64,000 nt of DNA from Saprospiraceae bacterium (GCA_016717105.1 JADKGF010000005.1:142140-206139), one strand, 5' to 3'; counted from the stretch's first letter, positions 1-9,000 are shown. Numbers and translations are program-made. The notes: generated from the sequence alone by a model not told the origin.

Positions 1-2522
1 CCTTCTGCATTATATGTATGTGTAGGATTGGTTGCCGTAGATGTTTGACCATCACCAAAATTCCAAAGGTGTCCAGTACCAAATTGTATTGCTTGTGTAA
101 AATCTACTTCTAGGCCATCTCCTATTGCAGAAAATGATATAATAGGTTTGTCATTTACCACTACATAATTTTGTAGAACAGATTGTGTGGTACCAAATGA
201 ATTTGTAGTCGCAAGTGTCACATCAAAAGTTCCTCCAGAAGGATAGATTACGGTAGGATTAGGATCTGTAGAAGTAGCCGGATTACCACCTTCAAATGTC
301 CAAAGATAAGATGTAGGACTAAATGTAGATGTATTGGTAAACGAAACAGATTGTCCTGCACATATAGGTCCAGTATAAGATGAACTGAAACTTGTCACTG
401 GTGCCAAAGCAATGGTAATCACTTGTGTAGATTGCACAGACCCACAACCATTCGTTACAGTTTGGACAACAGTATAACTACCATTATTGGTATATTGATG
501 CGAAGGACTAACGACTGTGCTTGAATTGCCATCACCGAAATTCCAATTAAAAGTATTGCCATTTTGGCCTGTGTTGGTAAATGTAACCAAAGCGCCTGTA
601 GCATTATAAGTAAAGCCAGCTGTGGCAGATGCTGAAATGTTAATATAATCTGTTTTGACTATGCTATTACTACCTGCATTATTTATTGCTTCCAATGTTA
701 CTGTATAGGTACCCGGTGTATTATAAACTACGACAGGATTATCAAGTGTAGAAGTAGCCGGTGTACCGCCTGGAAAACTCCATATGTATGACGTTGCATT
801 ACTTGAAAGATTGGAAAAGGTTATGCTTTGAGGCTGGCAACCCGAAGTGACATTTGAAGTAAAATTAACAAAAGGCAAAGCGTTAATTTCAACTGAATAG
901 ATTACCTGATGTGAACCGCATTGATTATTCACCGTAAGGGAAACATTGTACACGCCATTTACTGCATAGGTATGTGTTGGATTTTGTGCATTGGATGTCG
1001 AAGTTCCGTCTCCAAAATCCCACAAATAACTAGTAGCTCCTGAACCATTATAAATAAAGTTTACAAGAAGTCCATCTATATTGTACACAAAATCTGCAAC
1101 TGGTTCATAAATTACATTAACAGCTACTGGGATCGTGATTGAATTTGAATTTGACCCATTGAAAGCTTGAAGTGTTACATCGTGCAAGCCAGAATCTGTA
1201 AAGGTAACTATCGGATTTTCGTCAGTAGAAGTTGCAGGTGTACCGCCATCAAAAGTCCAAAACCAAGATGTGGAATTGGTAGAAAGATTTGTAAACTGCA
1301 CTTCCGCAGGATTACACGGATTGGTAACCTGATATATAAAATCAGCCGTCGGTGCATTTGTTGATGGGCAATTATCCAAGCAGCTCAGAGACATATAAAA
1401 ATTTTCTATTTCGCTTATAGAAGTTGATGACCATACAGTTGAAGAACTAACTGATGGCGCCATAATACCTGTGTTGTGCGATGCATCAAAATTATGACCT
1501 AGTTCATGCGCTTGTAAAACACGTTTCTGCTCCGCATTTGAGCTAAAATCTTCAAGCACGTTATATTTATTTGATGTGCAAGCTGCACCAACCCACGCAA
1601 GGCCAATGGTACCACCATCAAAATTCCTGTTTGACCACAAAGATGCCACGTCATGGGAAGCAGAAAATCCACTTGTACCCCAAGGTGTAAAATCATCTAA
1701 CAAATTATAAGGATCAGTAGAAGATGTCCATGGGTCGCAAGTGGAGCAGGTAGATAACCATTGCTCTGTCAATACAAATTGCAATTCGTCAGCAAATTCA
1801 TCATCATAATTGGTTTGCACATTATTGAGCACGCCTATATTATGATTTTGAACACCTGTGCTGTTGCCATATTGTTGAAACATCGAATAATCGGCAGCTA
1901 ATGCAATTTCAATTCTGAAACACAAGCCATTTCTTGCCGACCCAGTATTTGGAACATGGTGCTTATTTTCTTCCTTACCTTTTAGATATTGGTCATAACC
2001 ACAAACTTTCTCTTCGCCTTGAATAATGTCATTCACACTGTACATAACGAATTTATCAGCGCTCTCACTTTTTTCAAAATGCGAAAGTGGTTCTATAAAA
2101 TAGGTGCTTTGACCGATTTTAATGAATCCATAAATAAAATTGTCATTGAAGGTTAGACTAACACGACTATTAGGTTGTCCAACAACATATCCTTGCATAG
2201 GTAGTGCAGTTGTTCCCTTTTTTCTTACTATACCGTCTGCTGTACCTTCTGATACCAAATAATTTGGAGATATAATTTCGCTATTTTCAAGGTATAGATT
2301 CCACTCCGTTTTTTCATTAATACGAAGTTTAATTTCGCTTCCATTTCTTGAAGTAGAAACAGCTTGATACACTGATCTCGAATCAATATTCATTATATCA
2401 TAATCCTTAAAAGACTTGTCCAAAGTAGGATAAACTTTGATGGATTGGCTATTAAGAGAATGGGAAAAAATTAATGAAAAAAGGATTAAAAAAATACTTA
2501 CTCTTTTAAAATTGTTGACCAT
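1..2522 (-). CDS. Secreted reprolysin-like (M12B-type) metalloprotease with PKD repeats, 5' part
   Basis: Partial gene: ATG at 2522-2520, 840 codons visible, 3' end off the left edge. Residues 1-26 form a Sec signal peptide (MVNNFKR, then a hydrophobic core). The zinc-binding motif HELGHNFDASH lies at residues 339-349, followed by GIMAPS, a candidate Met-turn, which places it among metzincin endopeptidases of reprolysin type. After the protease domain there are six PKD-like repeats of about 80 residues, recognised by GG-P-A-T-S-T or W-x-F-G-D-G signatures near 1250, 1010, 770, 540, 290 and 50. The frame is intact from the start to the last WNFGDG at about 65. A T9SS C-terminal sorting domain is expected beyond the window but cannot be seen. 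Probably an exported protease acting on proteins outside the cell; the substrate is unknown. Confidence 0.88.
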   Translation of the reverse strand, partial: MVNNFKRVSIFLILFSLIFSHSLNSQSIKVYPTLDKSFKDYDIMNIDSRSVYQAVSTSRNGSEIKLRINEKTEWNLYLENSEIISPNYLVSEGTADGIVRKKGTTALPMQGYVVGQPNSRVSLTFNDNFIYGFIKIGQSTYFIEPLSHFEKSESADKFVMYSVNDIIQGEEKVCGYDQYLKGKEENKHHVPNTGSARNGLCFRIEIALAADYSMFQQYGNSTGVQNHNIGVLNNVQTNYDDEFADELQFVLTEQWLSTCSTCDPWTSSTDPYNLLDDFTPWGTSGFSASHDVASLWSNRNFDGGTIGLAWVGAACTSNKYNVLEDFSSNAEQKRVLQAHELGHNFDASHNTGIMAPSVSSSTVWSSTSISEIENFYMSLSCLDNCPSTNAPTADFIYQVTNPCNPAEVQFTNLSTNSTSWFWTFDGGTPATSTDENPIVTFTDSGLHDVTLQAFNGSNSNSITIPVAVNVIYEPVADFVYNIDGLLVNFIYNGSGATSYLWDFGDGTSTSNAQNPTHTYAVNGVYNVSLTVNNQCGSHQVIYSVEINALPFVNFTSNVTSGCQPQSITFSNLSSNATSYIWSFPGGTPATSTLDNPVVVYNTPGTYTVTLEAINNAGSNSIVKTDYINISASATAGFTYNATGALVTFTNTGQNGNTFNWNFGDGNSSTVVSPSHQYTNNGSYTVVQTVTNGCGSVQSTQVITIALAPVTSFSSSYTGPICAGQSVSFTNTSTFSPTSYLWTFEGGNPATSTDPNPTVIYPSGGTFDVTLATTNSFGTTQSVLQNYVVVNDKPIISFSAIGDGLEVDFTQAIQFGTGHLWNFGDGQTSTATNPTHTYNAE

Positions 2523-2687
2523 AATTGAATAAAATTTAACGAAGTATTAAAATTTGGTGAAAACCACTGCAAAGAAAATAAATTTGATCTACTTGATATG
2601 AATTTTAATTAAAATATTTTGACAATATGACATTATAAGACAAATCAGCAAATTATGTACTGATTCAAAAACAAATTTCTACAAAGT

Positions 2688-3725
2688 TTATAAAAATTTA
2701 TCTTCTTCTTTTTTAAATAAAAGATAATTACAAAACTTTTTTGCGGCAAATGGACCTATGCTACTTCCTTTTGTGCCCAATCCATTAAATAGATACATGC
2801 CATCATTGACACCATGCTTCAAAAAAACAGGCCTTCGGTCGTGCATTGTAGGCCTTATGGCCGCTAAATGATCCACTATTTCATATGGAATCGTCAATAT
2901 CCTAGAGAGTTGGCTACTGAGATGATCGTAAGCTTTTTGTGTTGGGCTTTCGTCTAAAGTATCCCATTCATATCCAGACCCGACCCAATAAATATCATCA
3001 TACTGATGCACAATAAATATTTTGTCTTTGTACATTTTTTTAAATCCAGCATTCGGAATTTTCACCAACAAAACTTCGCCTTTGGATGGCGCAAGACCAG
3101 TTTCAGGAAAGAACGGATTGTAAACTGCTTGATATCCTTCACAAAATATGATTTCCTTAAACTTGTAATCAAGATATTCAAATCCAGTTTCATGGTGTTT
3201 CAAGTCTTGATAGATAAATTGTTCATTGACAAGATCACCAGTTTCTTGCCATTGTTGTCTAAAATGCTGAAGGATGTTTTTGATATGCACATGAAATGTT
3301 CCCGTAAGTTCACCATAAGCAAATGGGCGGCTTACCTTGCCGGAAAACTCACGATCATCTGCATTATCCACAAGGTAGTCTGACAAAGTAGAATCTGCCG
3401 TTCTACTGATCCAGTTATTCTCATCTAAGGCTGAATCCAATGCACGTAAAATATTGGCTTTTGTGAAAGAATCAACTCCATTTTCATTAGCCATCTCCGT
3501 ATAAGTTGCCAAAGCAAAAGGTATAAAATCATCGGCACGCCAAGTTTTTACAAAATTTTTACCTGTGACTGGATTTACAATGCCAGCGGCAACTCTGGAC
3601 GAAGATTTTTCAATATATTTGTCAATAACCAATACCCTTTTTCCTTCCTTCCTAAGAAAGTAGGTCAATAAAGTACCCGCGATTCCTTGACCAACTACAC
3701 AAAAATCATAGTTTTTAGATGGCAT
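2688..3725 (-). CDS. FAD-dependent oxidoreductase, DAO (D-amino acid/glycine oxidase) family
   Basis: 345 residues. The N-terminus has a Rossmann dinucleotide fold, with GQGIAG at residues 12-17 and an acidic residue (D35) ending the second strand where it would bind the FAD ribose. The motif AAGIVNPVTGK near residue 47 and a C-terminal GLGTKGSSIGP segment fit DAO-family flavoproteins. No signal peptide, so cytoplasmic. The substrate cannot be read from sequence; an amine or amino acid is likely. Its start overlaps the end of the upstream yjbR-like gene by 11 bases, and it is probably the last gene of a ribA-yjbR-oxidoreductase transcript. Confidence 0.8.
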   Translation of the reverse strand: MPSKNYDFCVVGQGIAGTLLTYFLRKEGKRVLVIDKYIEKSSSRVAAGIVNPVTGKNFVKTWRADDFIPFALATYTEMANENGVDSFTKANILRALDSALDENNWISRTADSTLSDYLVDNADDREFSGKVSRPFAYGELTGTFHVHIKNILQHFRQQWQETGDLVNEQFIYQDLKHHETGFEYLDYKFKEIIFCEGYQAVYNPFFPETGLAPSKGEVLLVKIPNAGFKKMYKDKIFIVHQYDDIYWVGSGYEWDTLDESPTQKAYDHLSSQLSRILTIPYEIVDHLAAIRPTMHDRRPVFLKHGVNDGMYLFNGLGTKGSSIGPFAAKKFCNYLLFKKEEDKFL

Positions 3726-4071
3726 CTAATGCTGCTTTTTCTGATTTTTTCAAAGAGCCTACCACCAAATCATATGAATGGTCGATCAACTTTTTTACCA
3801 AATTTTCATCCAATGCGCCTTCAATATTTACGGTATTCCAATGGACTTTATTCATGTGATACCCTGGAATGATGTCTTCATATTCTTCTCGCAATGTAAT
3901 GGCCCAGTCCGGTGTACATTTGAGATTTACAGTACAAGGTGTACTTTCCAATCCCGTCAAGGCGAAAATTTTGCCCATAACCTTGAATACCAAGGTATCA
4001 CCGCCAAAAGGGAATGACTCCTCTACCCCTTTTTTATTCAGACAATACGCTGTAAATTCTTCGATATTCAT
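3715..4071 (-). CDS. MmcQ/YjbR family protein
   Basis: 118 residues, the usual size for this family. Typical features are the N-terminal FPFGGDTLVFKVMGKIFAL segment, NLKCTPDWAITLREEY in the middle, and GYHMNKVHWNTV towards the C-terminus. The family adopts a CyaY-like fold and has often been called DNA-binding, but its molecular role is not established. It sits 15 bases downstream of ribA and overlaps the FAD oxidoreductase, so it is probably co-transcribed with both. No signal peptide. Confidence 0.85.
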   Translation of the reverse strand: MNIEEFTAYCLNKKGVEESFPFGGDTLVFKVMGKIFALTGLESTPCTVNLKCTPDWAITLREEYEDIIPGYHMNKVHWNTVNIEGALDENLVKKLIDHSYDLVVGSLKKSEKAALDAI

Positions 4072-4086
4072 ATTGGTTATTAGTCG

Positions 4087-4671
4087 TTATGTTAGCAAAT
4101 GGCCCATCATTTTTTGTTTTACCTTAAGATAGGCATCATTTTCCTTTCCGGAAGGGATGATGATAGGAATACGACTGCTAAGCTTTATTTCTGAATTGCC
4201 GATAGCGGCCAGTTTTTCGGGGTTATTGGTGATCAGATTGATCTTTTTAATCTTGAGATCGCGTAAAATGTCGATGGCTATTTCGAAGTCACGCTCATCC
4301 GGCTCAAAACCTAAATGGACATTCGCTTCAATGGTATCCATACCTTTATCTTGCAGGTTGTAAGCTTTGAGTTTGTTGATAAGTCCGATACCTCTACCTT
4401 CTTGTCTCAAGTAAATAAGTAAACCGCCATCTTTTTTGATCATCTGCAGTGATGCTTCTAGCTGTGCGCCACAATCACATCTTTTGGAACGAAAAAGATC
4501 ACCTGTAAGACACTCGGAATGAATGCGTACAGATACCGTCTCAGACAAATCCGTATTTTTGTTTACCAATGCCAGATGAGGCTGCATTTGATCAGAATTT
4601 TCAGCATATGCATACATATCAAAATCTCCCCAATCTGTTGGCAAATGAGCCAGTACTTGTCTCTTGATCAA
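4087..4671 (-). CDS. ribA: GTP cyclohydrolase II
   Basis: Catalyses the first committed step of riboflavin synthesis, opening GTP to the diaminopyrimidine intermediate with release of formate and pyrophosphate. It is a stand-alone enzyme, not fused to RibB. I chose the TTG at 4671 (194 residues, beginning MIKRQVLAHLPTDWGDF). With this start the zinc ligands fall at Cys54, Cys65 and Cys67, the same numbers as in E. coli RibA, and RQEGRGIGL follows. The open frame extends upstream to another TTG at 4701, but a TATATTTG promoter element lies at 4690-4697, inside that extension. Candidate first gene of a ribA-yjbR-oxidoreductase operon. Confidence 0.92.
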   Translation of the reverse strand: MIKRQVLAHLPTDWGDFDMYAYAENSDQMQPHLALVNKNTDLSETVSVRIHSECLTGDLFRSKRCDCGAQLEASLQMIKKDGGLLIYLRQEGRGIGLINKLKAYNLQDKGMDTIEANVHLGFEPDERDFEIAIDILRDLKIKKINLITNNPEKLAAIGNSEIKLSSRIPIIIPSGKENDAYLKVKQKMMGHLLT

Positions 4672-4689
4672 AACATTAAAATTAAACCG

Positions 4690-4697
4690 CAAATATA
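4690..4697 (-). promoter_or_regulatory. -7 promoter element of ribA
   Basis: TATATTTG on the minus strand exactly matches the Bacteroidota -7 consensus TAnnTTTG. No convincing TTG is found at the usual spacing upstream. Transcription would begin near 4685, leaving a leader of only about a dozen bases before the chosen TTG start at 4671. The element therefore argues against the longer open frame. Confidence 0.5.
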
Positions 4698-4818
4698 GCA
4701 ATTTTCGGTTAAAATCTTGGGATAAAATCGAATTAAATATATATGAATGCTAAAGAGAATTACAAAAAAAGCCTCTTCAAAATTTAAAATATATTTCCAA
4801 AAGAGTCAAAATATTTAT

Positions 4819-4826
4819 TATTTTTG
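4819..4826 (+). promoter_or_regulatory. -7 promoter element for tRNA-Arg
   Basis: TATTTTTG is an exact TAnnTTTG match about 40 bases upstream of the tRNA. No clear -33 TTG is visible. The predicted start of transcription is near 4830. Confidence 0.45.
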
Positions 4827-4866
4827 CGGCACTTTAGCCGAAAAGGGTGGTTCCTATTCAAAGCTA

Positions 4867-4938
4867 GGTCTCATAGTTCAACGGATAGAATAGAAGTTTC
4901 CTAAACTTTAGATATGGGTTCGATTCCCGTTGAGACCA
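4867..4938 (+). tRNA. tRNA-Arg (anticodon CCT)
   Basis: A 72-base cloverleaf can be folded by hand. The acceptor stem GGTCTCA pairs with TGAGACC, the D stem is GTTC/GAAT, and the anticodon stem GAAGT/ACTTT encloses the loop TTCCTAA. The T stem ATGGG/CCCGT encloses TTCGATT, and the discriminator base is A. Anticodon CCT reads AGG arginine codons. CCA is not fully encoded. A strong hairpin follows 10 bases downstream. Confidence 0.95.
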
Positions 4939-4947
4939 CATTTATGA

Positions 4948-4979
4948 ATGCCAAATAAGATACAATTCTTGTTTGGCAT
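4948..4979 (+). terminator. Hairpin downstream of tRNA-Arg
   Basis: A 13-base-pair stem (ATGCCAAATAAGA against TCTTGTTTGGCAT, one T-G wobble) with a six-base loop. Only a weak T-rich tail follows. The position directly after the tRNA suggests a transcription terminator or 3' processing signal. Confidence 0.65.
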
Positions 4980-5095
4980 TTGTTATTCAAGGATTTATGA
5001 ATGAATCCTTCAACAAATCGATGTTTTATAGACTGTATTTTAAGCAACAATTAAGCGACAAGCAATCTAAAAAGCTAATATTTGCGGCAGTTTTG

Positions 5096-5203
5096 CAAGC
5101 ACCAGAATTCCGATCGTCGCAGTTTGCAACTGCGATGCAATAAATCAAGCATTTGTAATGCGTAATTAACAAGCACCAACTGGAAACGAATTACAAATTC
5201 TGA
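5096..5203 (+). repeat. Cluster of short palindromes, REP-like
   Basis: Three tight inverted repeats with three-base loops lie in about 100 bases: TCGCAGTT/AACTGCGA (5117-5135), GCATT/AATGC, and GAATT/AATTC. The nine-base direct repeat CAAGCACCA occurs at 5096-5104 and 5170-5178. This layout resembles REP elements mobilised by RAYT transposases, though no transposase is in the window. Only one copy is present here, so assignment as a dispersed repeat is inferred. It abuts the 3' end of the gene ending at 5220. Confidence 0.5.
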
Positions 5204-5219
5204 AAATATGGGATCGAAA

Positions 5220-5993
5220 TCACAGACTTCGACCATCCATTAGGTAAATTTCGTTTTCCAAATTTCGATCTATCATCAATGCTAATTCTGCTCTATCTAA
5301 TAGCTGCTTTTGGCATGCTGACTCAAAATAATTAAAATATTTTTTTCGTATATTATAATTAGCATGTTGAAATATAATAAAACACTTTGCCACAGACGCT
5401 TTTCCTAGCTTTTCTATATGCTCAAATCCACAAATTTCGATAATTGAACCCATTTGGGTTAAACACTCTTTATCTATATGGCAATTTAAAGCAATTCTGT
5501 TATTTTGGTCTATTTCATGATATTTATCAATTAAATTTTCAATATCTAAACAATCTACATTTGGGCTAATTACAATTGTATTGCAGCTTGCTATTTCAAT
5601 CATCTGTTTTTGTAAAGTAGTATCCTTTTCCAAAAATTTAATACGTTTTATTTGAAGTTCTAAATTACTTGAGTTGATGCTGTCAAGATAAATTCTTAAA
5701 TCTATATCAGATTGTTCGATTTTTTTAATCAAAAGTTTTTTGACTATCTTATTGCAGTCACCAAATTCAGTAAAAGCGAAACTGTCTCTAGGATACTTCG
5801 CTGATATTTCATTGAAATTTACAGGCTTATTTTGGGTATCAAAAATTGGTAGTTCTTTGTAGTTATAATAAGAACCTTTTAGTGCATTTTCAATTTTATC
5901 ATCATTTGTAAGTTCTACCAAATTGTCACAAGGATCTTTTATCTTGCAGTTAAAACTCCACACTAAATAAAGCCCAATAATCAAGTATTTCAT
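5220..5993 (-). CDS. Hypothetical secreted or lipoprotein
   Basis: 257 residues with no recognised domain. The first 16 residues (MKYLIIGLYLVWSFNC) look like a short signal peptide ending in a cysteine, so lipid attachment is possible, although SFNC is a poor lipobox. The rest is charged and mostly alpha-helical in character, with five or more cysteines (for example near CDNL, CNKI, CNTIV, CHIDKEC). It may be monocistronic: the gene upstream on the same strand (alkD) ends 42 bases away. The last codons run up to a palindrome cluster at 5096-5203. Confidence 0.6.
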   Translation of the reverse strand: MKYLIIGLYLVWSFNCKIKDPCDNLVELTNDDKIENALKGSYYNYKELPIFDTQNKPVNFNEISAKYPRDSFAFTEFGDCNKIVKKLLIKKIEQSDIDLRIYLDSINSSNLELQIKRIKFLEKDTTLQKQMIEIASCNTIVISPNVDCLDIENLIDKYHEIDQNNRIALNCHIDKECLTQMGSIIEICGFEHIEKLGKASVAKCFIIFQHANYNIRKKYFNYFESACQKQLLDRAELALMIDRNLENEIYLMDGRSL

Positions 5994-6035
5994 TTATTAT
6001 ATTTTCAAAAATTGTAAAAGATTTTGTACTTTACA

Positions 6036-6716
6036 TCAACTATCCAATTTCAATTTCCTCAGCGCTTCTTTTTTAGTCAATCCAGACAGTTGTGGGTTAG
6101 CTAGAATGAATTCATATACTCGAGTCGGATTCAGGTCAGCATATTGCCGCAGTGCCCAACCTTGTGCTTTACGAATAAAAAATTCCTTGGATGTATCATG
6201 AGCCAAAATAGCATGGCACAACAAATCCCAATCGGTCTTCTCCTTGTATTTTAACTGAAAAATGATGGCAGACCTTTGTAGCCACATATTATCGCTATCA
6301 ATCCATTTGTGTATATAATTAGGAATTAGTGCTGACTCTTTAAGTAAAATTGGGCCAACCAATGATGGCGCTATACCATCCACGCTGTCCCACCACGATT
6401 TGTGCACGATCAGCTCCTCGAGATATGGTAGATGTACTGATGTCAATTTTTTTGATACATTTCTCAATATATCTATGGCTAAATATTGACATTCTCTATG
6501 CGAATCATCCCAAAGCTTTTCTATTAATTCCCAAAATTCATTGTCATCAACTTGCAATTTGAAATTGGCTTTATATGCTAAAAATATCTCCTTTCTCTTA
6601 GTAGCATTCACACCATAAAAATCAAATTTGTTTTTCATATATCGTGCCATTGCGAGTGCATAAGAAGCATCGGCATTAGCCATAAACAAATCGGAAACAA
6701 AAATGTAGGCATCCAT
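6036..6716 (-). CDS. DNA alkylation repair protein, AlkD-type glycosylase
   Basis: 226 residues of HEAT-like helical repeats. AlkD excises positively charged alkylated bases such as 3-methyladenine and 7-methylguanine without flipping them. The residues known to matter in Bacillus cereus AlkD (W109, D113, R148, W187) occur here at exactly the same positions, in SWWDSVDG, MWLQRSA and GWALRQY, which supports both the identity and the ATG at 6716. No signal peptide. Divergently placed from the aspartate aminotransferase gene. Confidence 0.9.
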   Translation of the reverse strand: MDAYIFVSDLFMANADASYALAMARYMKNKFDFYGVNATKRKEIFLAYKANFKLQVDDNEFWELIEKLWDDSHRECQYLAIDILRNVSKKLTSVHLPYLEELIVHKSWWDSVDGIAPSLVGPILLKESALIPNYIHKWIDSDNMWLQRSAIIFQLKYKEKTDWDLLCHAILAHDTSKEFFIRKAQGWALRQYADLNPTRVYEFILANPQLSGLTKKEALRKLKLDS

Positions 6717-6795
6717 ACGAAAGAATTAAAGTGCATGAAATAATAAAAAGCAAATGTAGCTTCTCGAACTAATAAATAATAAAATGATGGTCGAA

Positions 6796-6825
6796 TTGTT
6801 CTATATTTAAATTTGATTATCTTTG
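6796..6825 (+). promoter_or_regulatory. Full Bacteroidota promoter of the aminotransferase gene
   Basis: TTG at 6796-6798, a 19-base spacer, then TATCTTTG at 6818-6825. This is a perfect match to the consensus TTG-N19-TAnnTTTG used by the Bacteroidota primary sigma factor. Transcription should begin near 6829, leaving a leader of about 34 bases before the ATG at 6863. Confidence 0.8.
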
Positions 6826-6862
6826 TGGTCTTAGAATTTGAATAGCACAAAGCAAGATAAAT

Positions 6863-8071
6863 ATGAGCATTGACCCATCAAAAATGATAGCAGCCAAGGT
6901 ACAGGCAATGGAAGAATCAGCCACCATCAGAATGGCTCAAAAATCGAGAGATTTGGCTGCCAAAGGTGTAAACGTGATCAGCCTTAGCCTAGGAGAACCG
7001 GACTTTGATACGCCGGAATTCATTAAAGAAGCAGCTTACAGTGCCTTGAAAAAAGGGAATACCAAATATACTCCTGTACCTGGTACAATGGATCTAAGGA
7101 ATGCTATTTGTGATAAGTTCAAGAGCGAAAATAAGTTGGATTTCAAGCCGTCTCAAATCGTGGTATCAAATGGAGCAAAACAATGCATTGCCAATATTTG
7201 CTTAGCTACGCTCAATGAAGGTGATGAAGCGATCATACTTGGGCCATATTGGGTATCATATGTAGAAATCGTAAAATTTGCTGGAGGTAATCCTGTGGTC
7301 GTAAGTGCAGGCATTGAAGAAGATTTTAAAGTAAATGCCAAACAAATCAAACAGGCGATTACTCTAAAAACAAAATTACTAATTTTTTCGTCGCCATGCA
7401 ATCCAACAGGATCTGTATTTACCCATGATGAATTGAAAGCTATGGCTGACGTCATCGCTGAAAACGGACAAATCTTAGTCATTTCAGATGAAATATACGA
7501 GTATATCAATTTCACAGGAAATCATGTAAGTATTGGTGCTTTCGACAATATGAAAGACTGCACCGCTACTATCAATGGATTTTCCAAGGGCTTTTCCATG
7601 ACTGGATGGAGATTGGGCTATATGGGTGGACCACAGTGGCTCGCCGATGCTTGCAATAAAGTACAAGGTCAGGTGACATCTGGAGCTGCCTCATTTAGTC
7701 AGGAAGCTGCGGCCGTAGCACTTAGAACAGAAAAAACTGAAGCTTTAGCTATGCGAGATGCATTCATGAGACGTAGAGACTTGATCACATCACTTCTCCG
7801 AGATGTACCTGGATTTGTCGTAAATTACCCACAAGGTGCGTTTTATGTTTTTCCTGATGTTAGTTATTATTTTGGGAAATCTAATGGAAGTATCACCATA
7901 GAAAATGCCGATGATTTTGCAGAAGCTATGCTTACAGAAGCTCATGTTGGTACAGTATCTGGTGCTGCTTTTGGGGCAGATCAGTGCATCAGGATTTCTT
8001 ATGCCGCTTCTGACGAAAATATAACAGAAGCCGTGCGAAGGATTAAAGCTTGTTTGCAAAATTTCAAATAA
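6863..8071 (+). CDS. Aspartate aminotransferase, class I PLP-dependent
   Basis: 402 residues. Transfers the amino group between aspartate and 2-oxoglutarate using pyridoxal phosphate; the AspB-like (I-gamma) subgroup may also accept prephenate. Visible active-site elements are SLGEPDFDTP near residue 42, NPTG at 180-183, D209 and Y212 in ISDEIYEY, the PLP lysine K242 in SKGFSMTGWRLGY, and a substrate-binding arginine in CIRISYA near the C-terminus. Cytoplasmic. It stands alone behind a strong promoter at 6796-6825. Confidence 0.92.
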   Translation: MSIDPSKMIAAKVQAMEESATIRMAQKSRDLAAKGVNVISLSLGEPDFDTPEFIKEAAYSALKKGNTKYTPVPGTMDLRNAICDKFKSENKLDFKPSQIVVSNGAKQCIANICLATLNEGDEAIILGPYWVSYVEIVKFAGGNPVVVSAGIEEDFKVNAKQIKQAITLKTKLLIFSSPCNPTGSVFTHDELKAMADVIAENGQILVISDEIYEYINFTGNHVSIGAFDNMKDCTATINGFSKGFSMTGWRLGYMGGPQWLADACNKVQGQVTSGAASFSQEAAAVALRTEKTEALAMRDAFMRRRDLITSLLRDVPGFVVNYPQGAFYVFPDVSYYFGKSNGSITIENADDFAEAMLTEAHVGTVSGAAFGADQCIRISYAASDENITEAVRRIKACLQNFK

Positions 8072-8289
8072 AATCATAGCCCAAATCATCAGCTTGTCTT
8101 TGGGTAAACATATTGCGGTTAAAACAAACTCATATTGATTGAATTAGTTGTCCATTCTATTTAAAAGTTATGGCATAGCATTAAGATTAGAATTTGTAAA
8201 TATTTTGTTAATATTTATACCTTGATTCAAAAACTAATTGTAACTTCGCTTTCAACAATCATATTTATAACCATAAAATCTTTTCAAGT

Positions 8290-8547
8290 ATGAACATAAC
8301 ATTTGATGAATTAAGAAGAATCAAACATGCACTTCCTACAGGCAGTGTTAGTAAAATCGCATCAGAATTGGATATAGAAGAGCAAACCGTACGCAATTAT
8401 TTTGGGGCAAAAAAATACATCAACGGAGAAGTAGTAGGATGTCATATAGAACCAGGACCAGATGGTGGTATCGTACATTTGGATGATGATATTATCTTTA
8501 AGGTTGCAAAAAGAATCCTCGCAGAAACACAACACATTGGCAGTTAA
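8290..8547 (+). CDS. Small helix-turn-helix DNA-binding protein
   Basis: 85 residues. A helix-turn-helix can be read at about residues 17-39 (TGSVSKIASELDIEEQTVRN). The C-terminal half ends in an acidic strand-and-helix segment (IVHLDDDIIFKVAKRIL). Similar small proteins are common in Bacteroidota and presumably act as regulators, but the target is unknown. A possible promoter, TTG (8222-8224) with TAACTTCG (8241-8248), lies upstream with a short 16-base spacer. A strong terminator at 8599-8638 marks it as a single-gene transcript. Confidence 0.75.
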   Translation: MNITFDELRRIKHALPTGSVSKIASELDIEEQTVRNYFGAKKYINGEVVGCHIEPGPDGGIVHLDDDIIFKVAKRILAETQHIGS

Positions 8548-8598
8548 CGACCAAAATACATCGATAAAGAAATAACATAGATCAATTCAAATATTGTT

Positions 8599-8638
8599 AA
8601 GCCCTGATTAGAATGTCAAAATTTAATCAGGGCTTTTT
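8599..8638 (+). terminator. Rho-independent terminator after the HTH gene
   Basis: A perfect 12-base-pair stem, AAGCCCTGATTA against TAATCAGGGCTT, with a 13-base loop and a run of five Ts. Strong intrinsic terminator for the plus strand. Confidence 0.9.
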
Positions 8639-8761
8639 AGTGCATTTTATCCTGAAAGTACAAAAAAAAATCCTAGGATATTTCATTACAATTCTACTTG
8701 AATCAGGTTTGAAAATCCTATTTTTATTATGATTTTGAGAAACTAATAATTTCACAGTTTA

Positions 8762-8814
8762 GGCACAAAAAAAAAATGTTAGAAAGTAAACCTAAATCTA
8801 CTATCTAACATTTT
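8762..8814 (-). terminator. Intrinsic terminator on the minus strand
   Basis: An 11-base-pair stem (AAAATGTTAGA/TCTAACATTTT, 8773-8783 with 8804-8814) followed, on the minus strand, by a run of about a dozen Ts. It closes a short minus-strand transcription unit that starts near 8997. Confidence 0.75.
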
Positions 8815-8961
8815 ATCATAAGTGTTTAGATGATTCCGGGGGAAATTATTAAACACCGATGAAAAGGTCTTGCTCTTCCTCCTGAGGAAAGTGACCACTT
8901 TTTTTGTTTTGGTAAAAACCCTGACAAAAAAAGTCTTCAGTTTAAACAAAAAGTTGTTCAT
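8779..8961 (-). CDS. Possible small basic protein, or a small RNA
   Basis: A 60-codon open frame rich in Lys, Arg and Phe, with no recognised relatives. It sits inside a short unit bounded by a TACATTTG promoter element (9001-9008) and a strong minus-strand terminator (8762-8814), so a transcript of about 230 bases is likely. The open frame runs into the terminator stem, and the sequence also contains a TTCCTC-CT-GAGGAA hairpin. A non-coding RNA is therefore as plausible as a peptide. Low confidence that it is translated. Confidence 0.3.
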   Translation of the reverse strand: MNNFLFKLKTFFVRVFTKTKKVVTFLRRKSKTFSSVFNNFPRNHLNTYDKMLDSRFRFTF

Positions 8962-9000
8962 GGGTACTAATTTGTATATCTATATGACGTGCAAATTATA

